From Symbiopectobacterium purcellii_A (lineage in GTDB: Bacteria; Pseudomonadota; Gammaproteobacteria; Enterobacterales; Enterobacteriaceae): DNA of 64,000 bases. The stretch is taken from assembly GCF_052050035.1 (NCBI RefSeq), contig NZ_CP189882.1:3596001-3660000 (forward strand), in the 5' to 3' direction. The translations under genes and the position numbers were made by a program. The notes under the pieces were generated by a model. The model saw only the letters and a list, made by a program, of their open reading frames with translations. It was not told the origin of the DNA and did not search any database. Positions 63,841 through 64,000 of this stretch are shown piece after piece. How positions within the stretch are numbered: the first letter of the stretch is position 1; the number at the start of each line of letters is the position of its first letter.

Positions 63841-64000
63841 TCAGTATGCTGATTGGTGAACGCCAACCGCACGACCTGAAGGATCGTCCATCTTTTTGAA
63901 GGATTCATCCCATTCGATCGCTTTTGCCGAAGAACAGGCGACAGAAGGGCCTCCAGGCACGCATTCTGCGGCGCTCGGTACCGGGAACAGCTCTTCGAAG
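63841..64000 (-). CDS. asnB: asparagine synthetase B, C-terminal 52 codons (runs off window)
   Basis: Glutamine-hydrolysing asparagine synthetase; only the C-terminus is here: FEELFPVPSAAECVPGG, then SSAKAIEWDESFKKMDDPSG and RAVGVHQSAY before TGA. The match to the E. coli AsnB tail is nearly complete, and asnB is the neighbour of this tRNA cluster in E. coli. The catalytic domains lie beyond position 64000. Confidence 0.93.
   Translation of the reverse strand, partial: FEELFPVPSAAECVPGGPSVACSSAKAIEWDESFKKMDDPSGRAVGVHQSAY

Overview
The window looks like a chromosome segment of an enterobacterium (Enterobacterales) that is decaying under a heavy insertion-sequence load, as in recently host-restricted insect symbionts. 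Gene families and order (tatE/lipA/lipB/ybeD/dacA/rlpA/mrdB/mrdA/rlmH/nadD/holA/lptE/leuS/ybeL/gltIJKL/lnt/corC/ybeY/ybeZ/miaB/ubiF, then a Met-Leu-Gln-Gln-Met-Gln tRNA cluster and asnB) match the E. coli lip-asnB region almost gene for gene. The yffB-dapE-M15 peptidase-ypfN block and the style of the intergenic palindromes suggest a Pectobacterium/Sodalis/Symbiopectobacterium-like host. That assignment is inference. By my boundaries about 26 kb of the 64 kb (roughly 40%) is mobile DNA.

Layout. 1-3.2 kb: IS5-type copy, kdpD remnant, nhaA, IS21 scrap. 3.2-4.3 kb: IS30. 4.4-5.8 kb: tatE, fluoride riboswitch-crcB, cspE. 6.0-11.2 kb: one amino-acid racemase gene split by a 92-bp MITE, IS630, a triply nested IS903-type element and IS30; removing them in silico restores an intact 232-codon frame. 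11.2-14.8 kb: MITE, IS903, a truncated IS5-type copy split by IS256, truncated ypfM. 15.0-17.4 kb: intact yffB-dapE-M15 peptidase-ypfN. 17.4-27.5 kb: a wrecked LysR / CitMHS transporter / AtuA-like (DUF1446) / DUF4387-like locus, shuffled by IS630, IS30, IS5, IS903, IS256 and MITEs and partly inverted. 27.7-30.3 kb: IS66, IS3 and IS30 pieces. 30.3-44 kb: an IS-free core block (lipoylation, cell-wall elongation, NAD, DNA polymerase III delta, LPS assembly, LeuRS) whose one lesion is an rsfS nonsense codon plus an rsfS-rlmH deletion fusion. 44.5-47.7 kb: IS110/IS1111-type element split by IS3, then ybeL with an amber codon. 47.7-55.8 kb: gltLKJI, lnt, corC, ybeY, ybeZ. 55.9-59.1 kb: IS3 containing IS30 containing IS630. 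59.3-64 kb: miaB, ubiF, SMR transporter, six tRNAs, asnB 3' end.

What stands out. (1) Two homemade MITE families, a 92-bp one with IS630-like ends and TA duplications (4 copies) and a 189-bp one with IS903-like ends and 9-bp duplications (5 copies), sit beside plausible helper transposases. (2) Target duplications and gene order together show a ~26-kb inversion between IS30 copies (tatE has been flipped away from lipA) and a second ~7.8-kb inversion nested in it. (3) Core genes survive mostly intact; metabolic and regulatory genes are the casualties. I found no CRISPR array, phage, toxin or secretion cluster.
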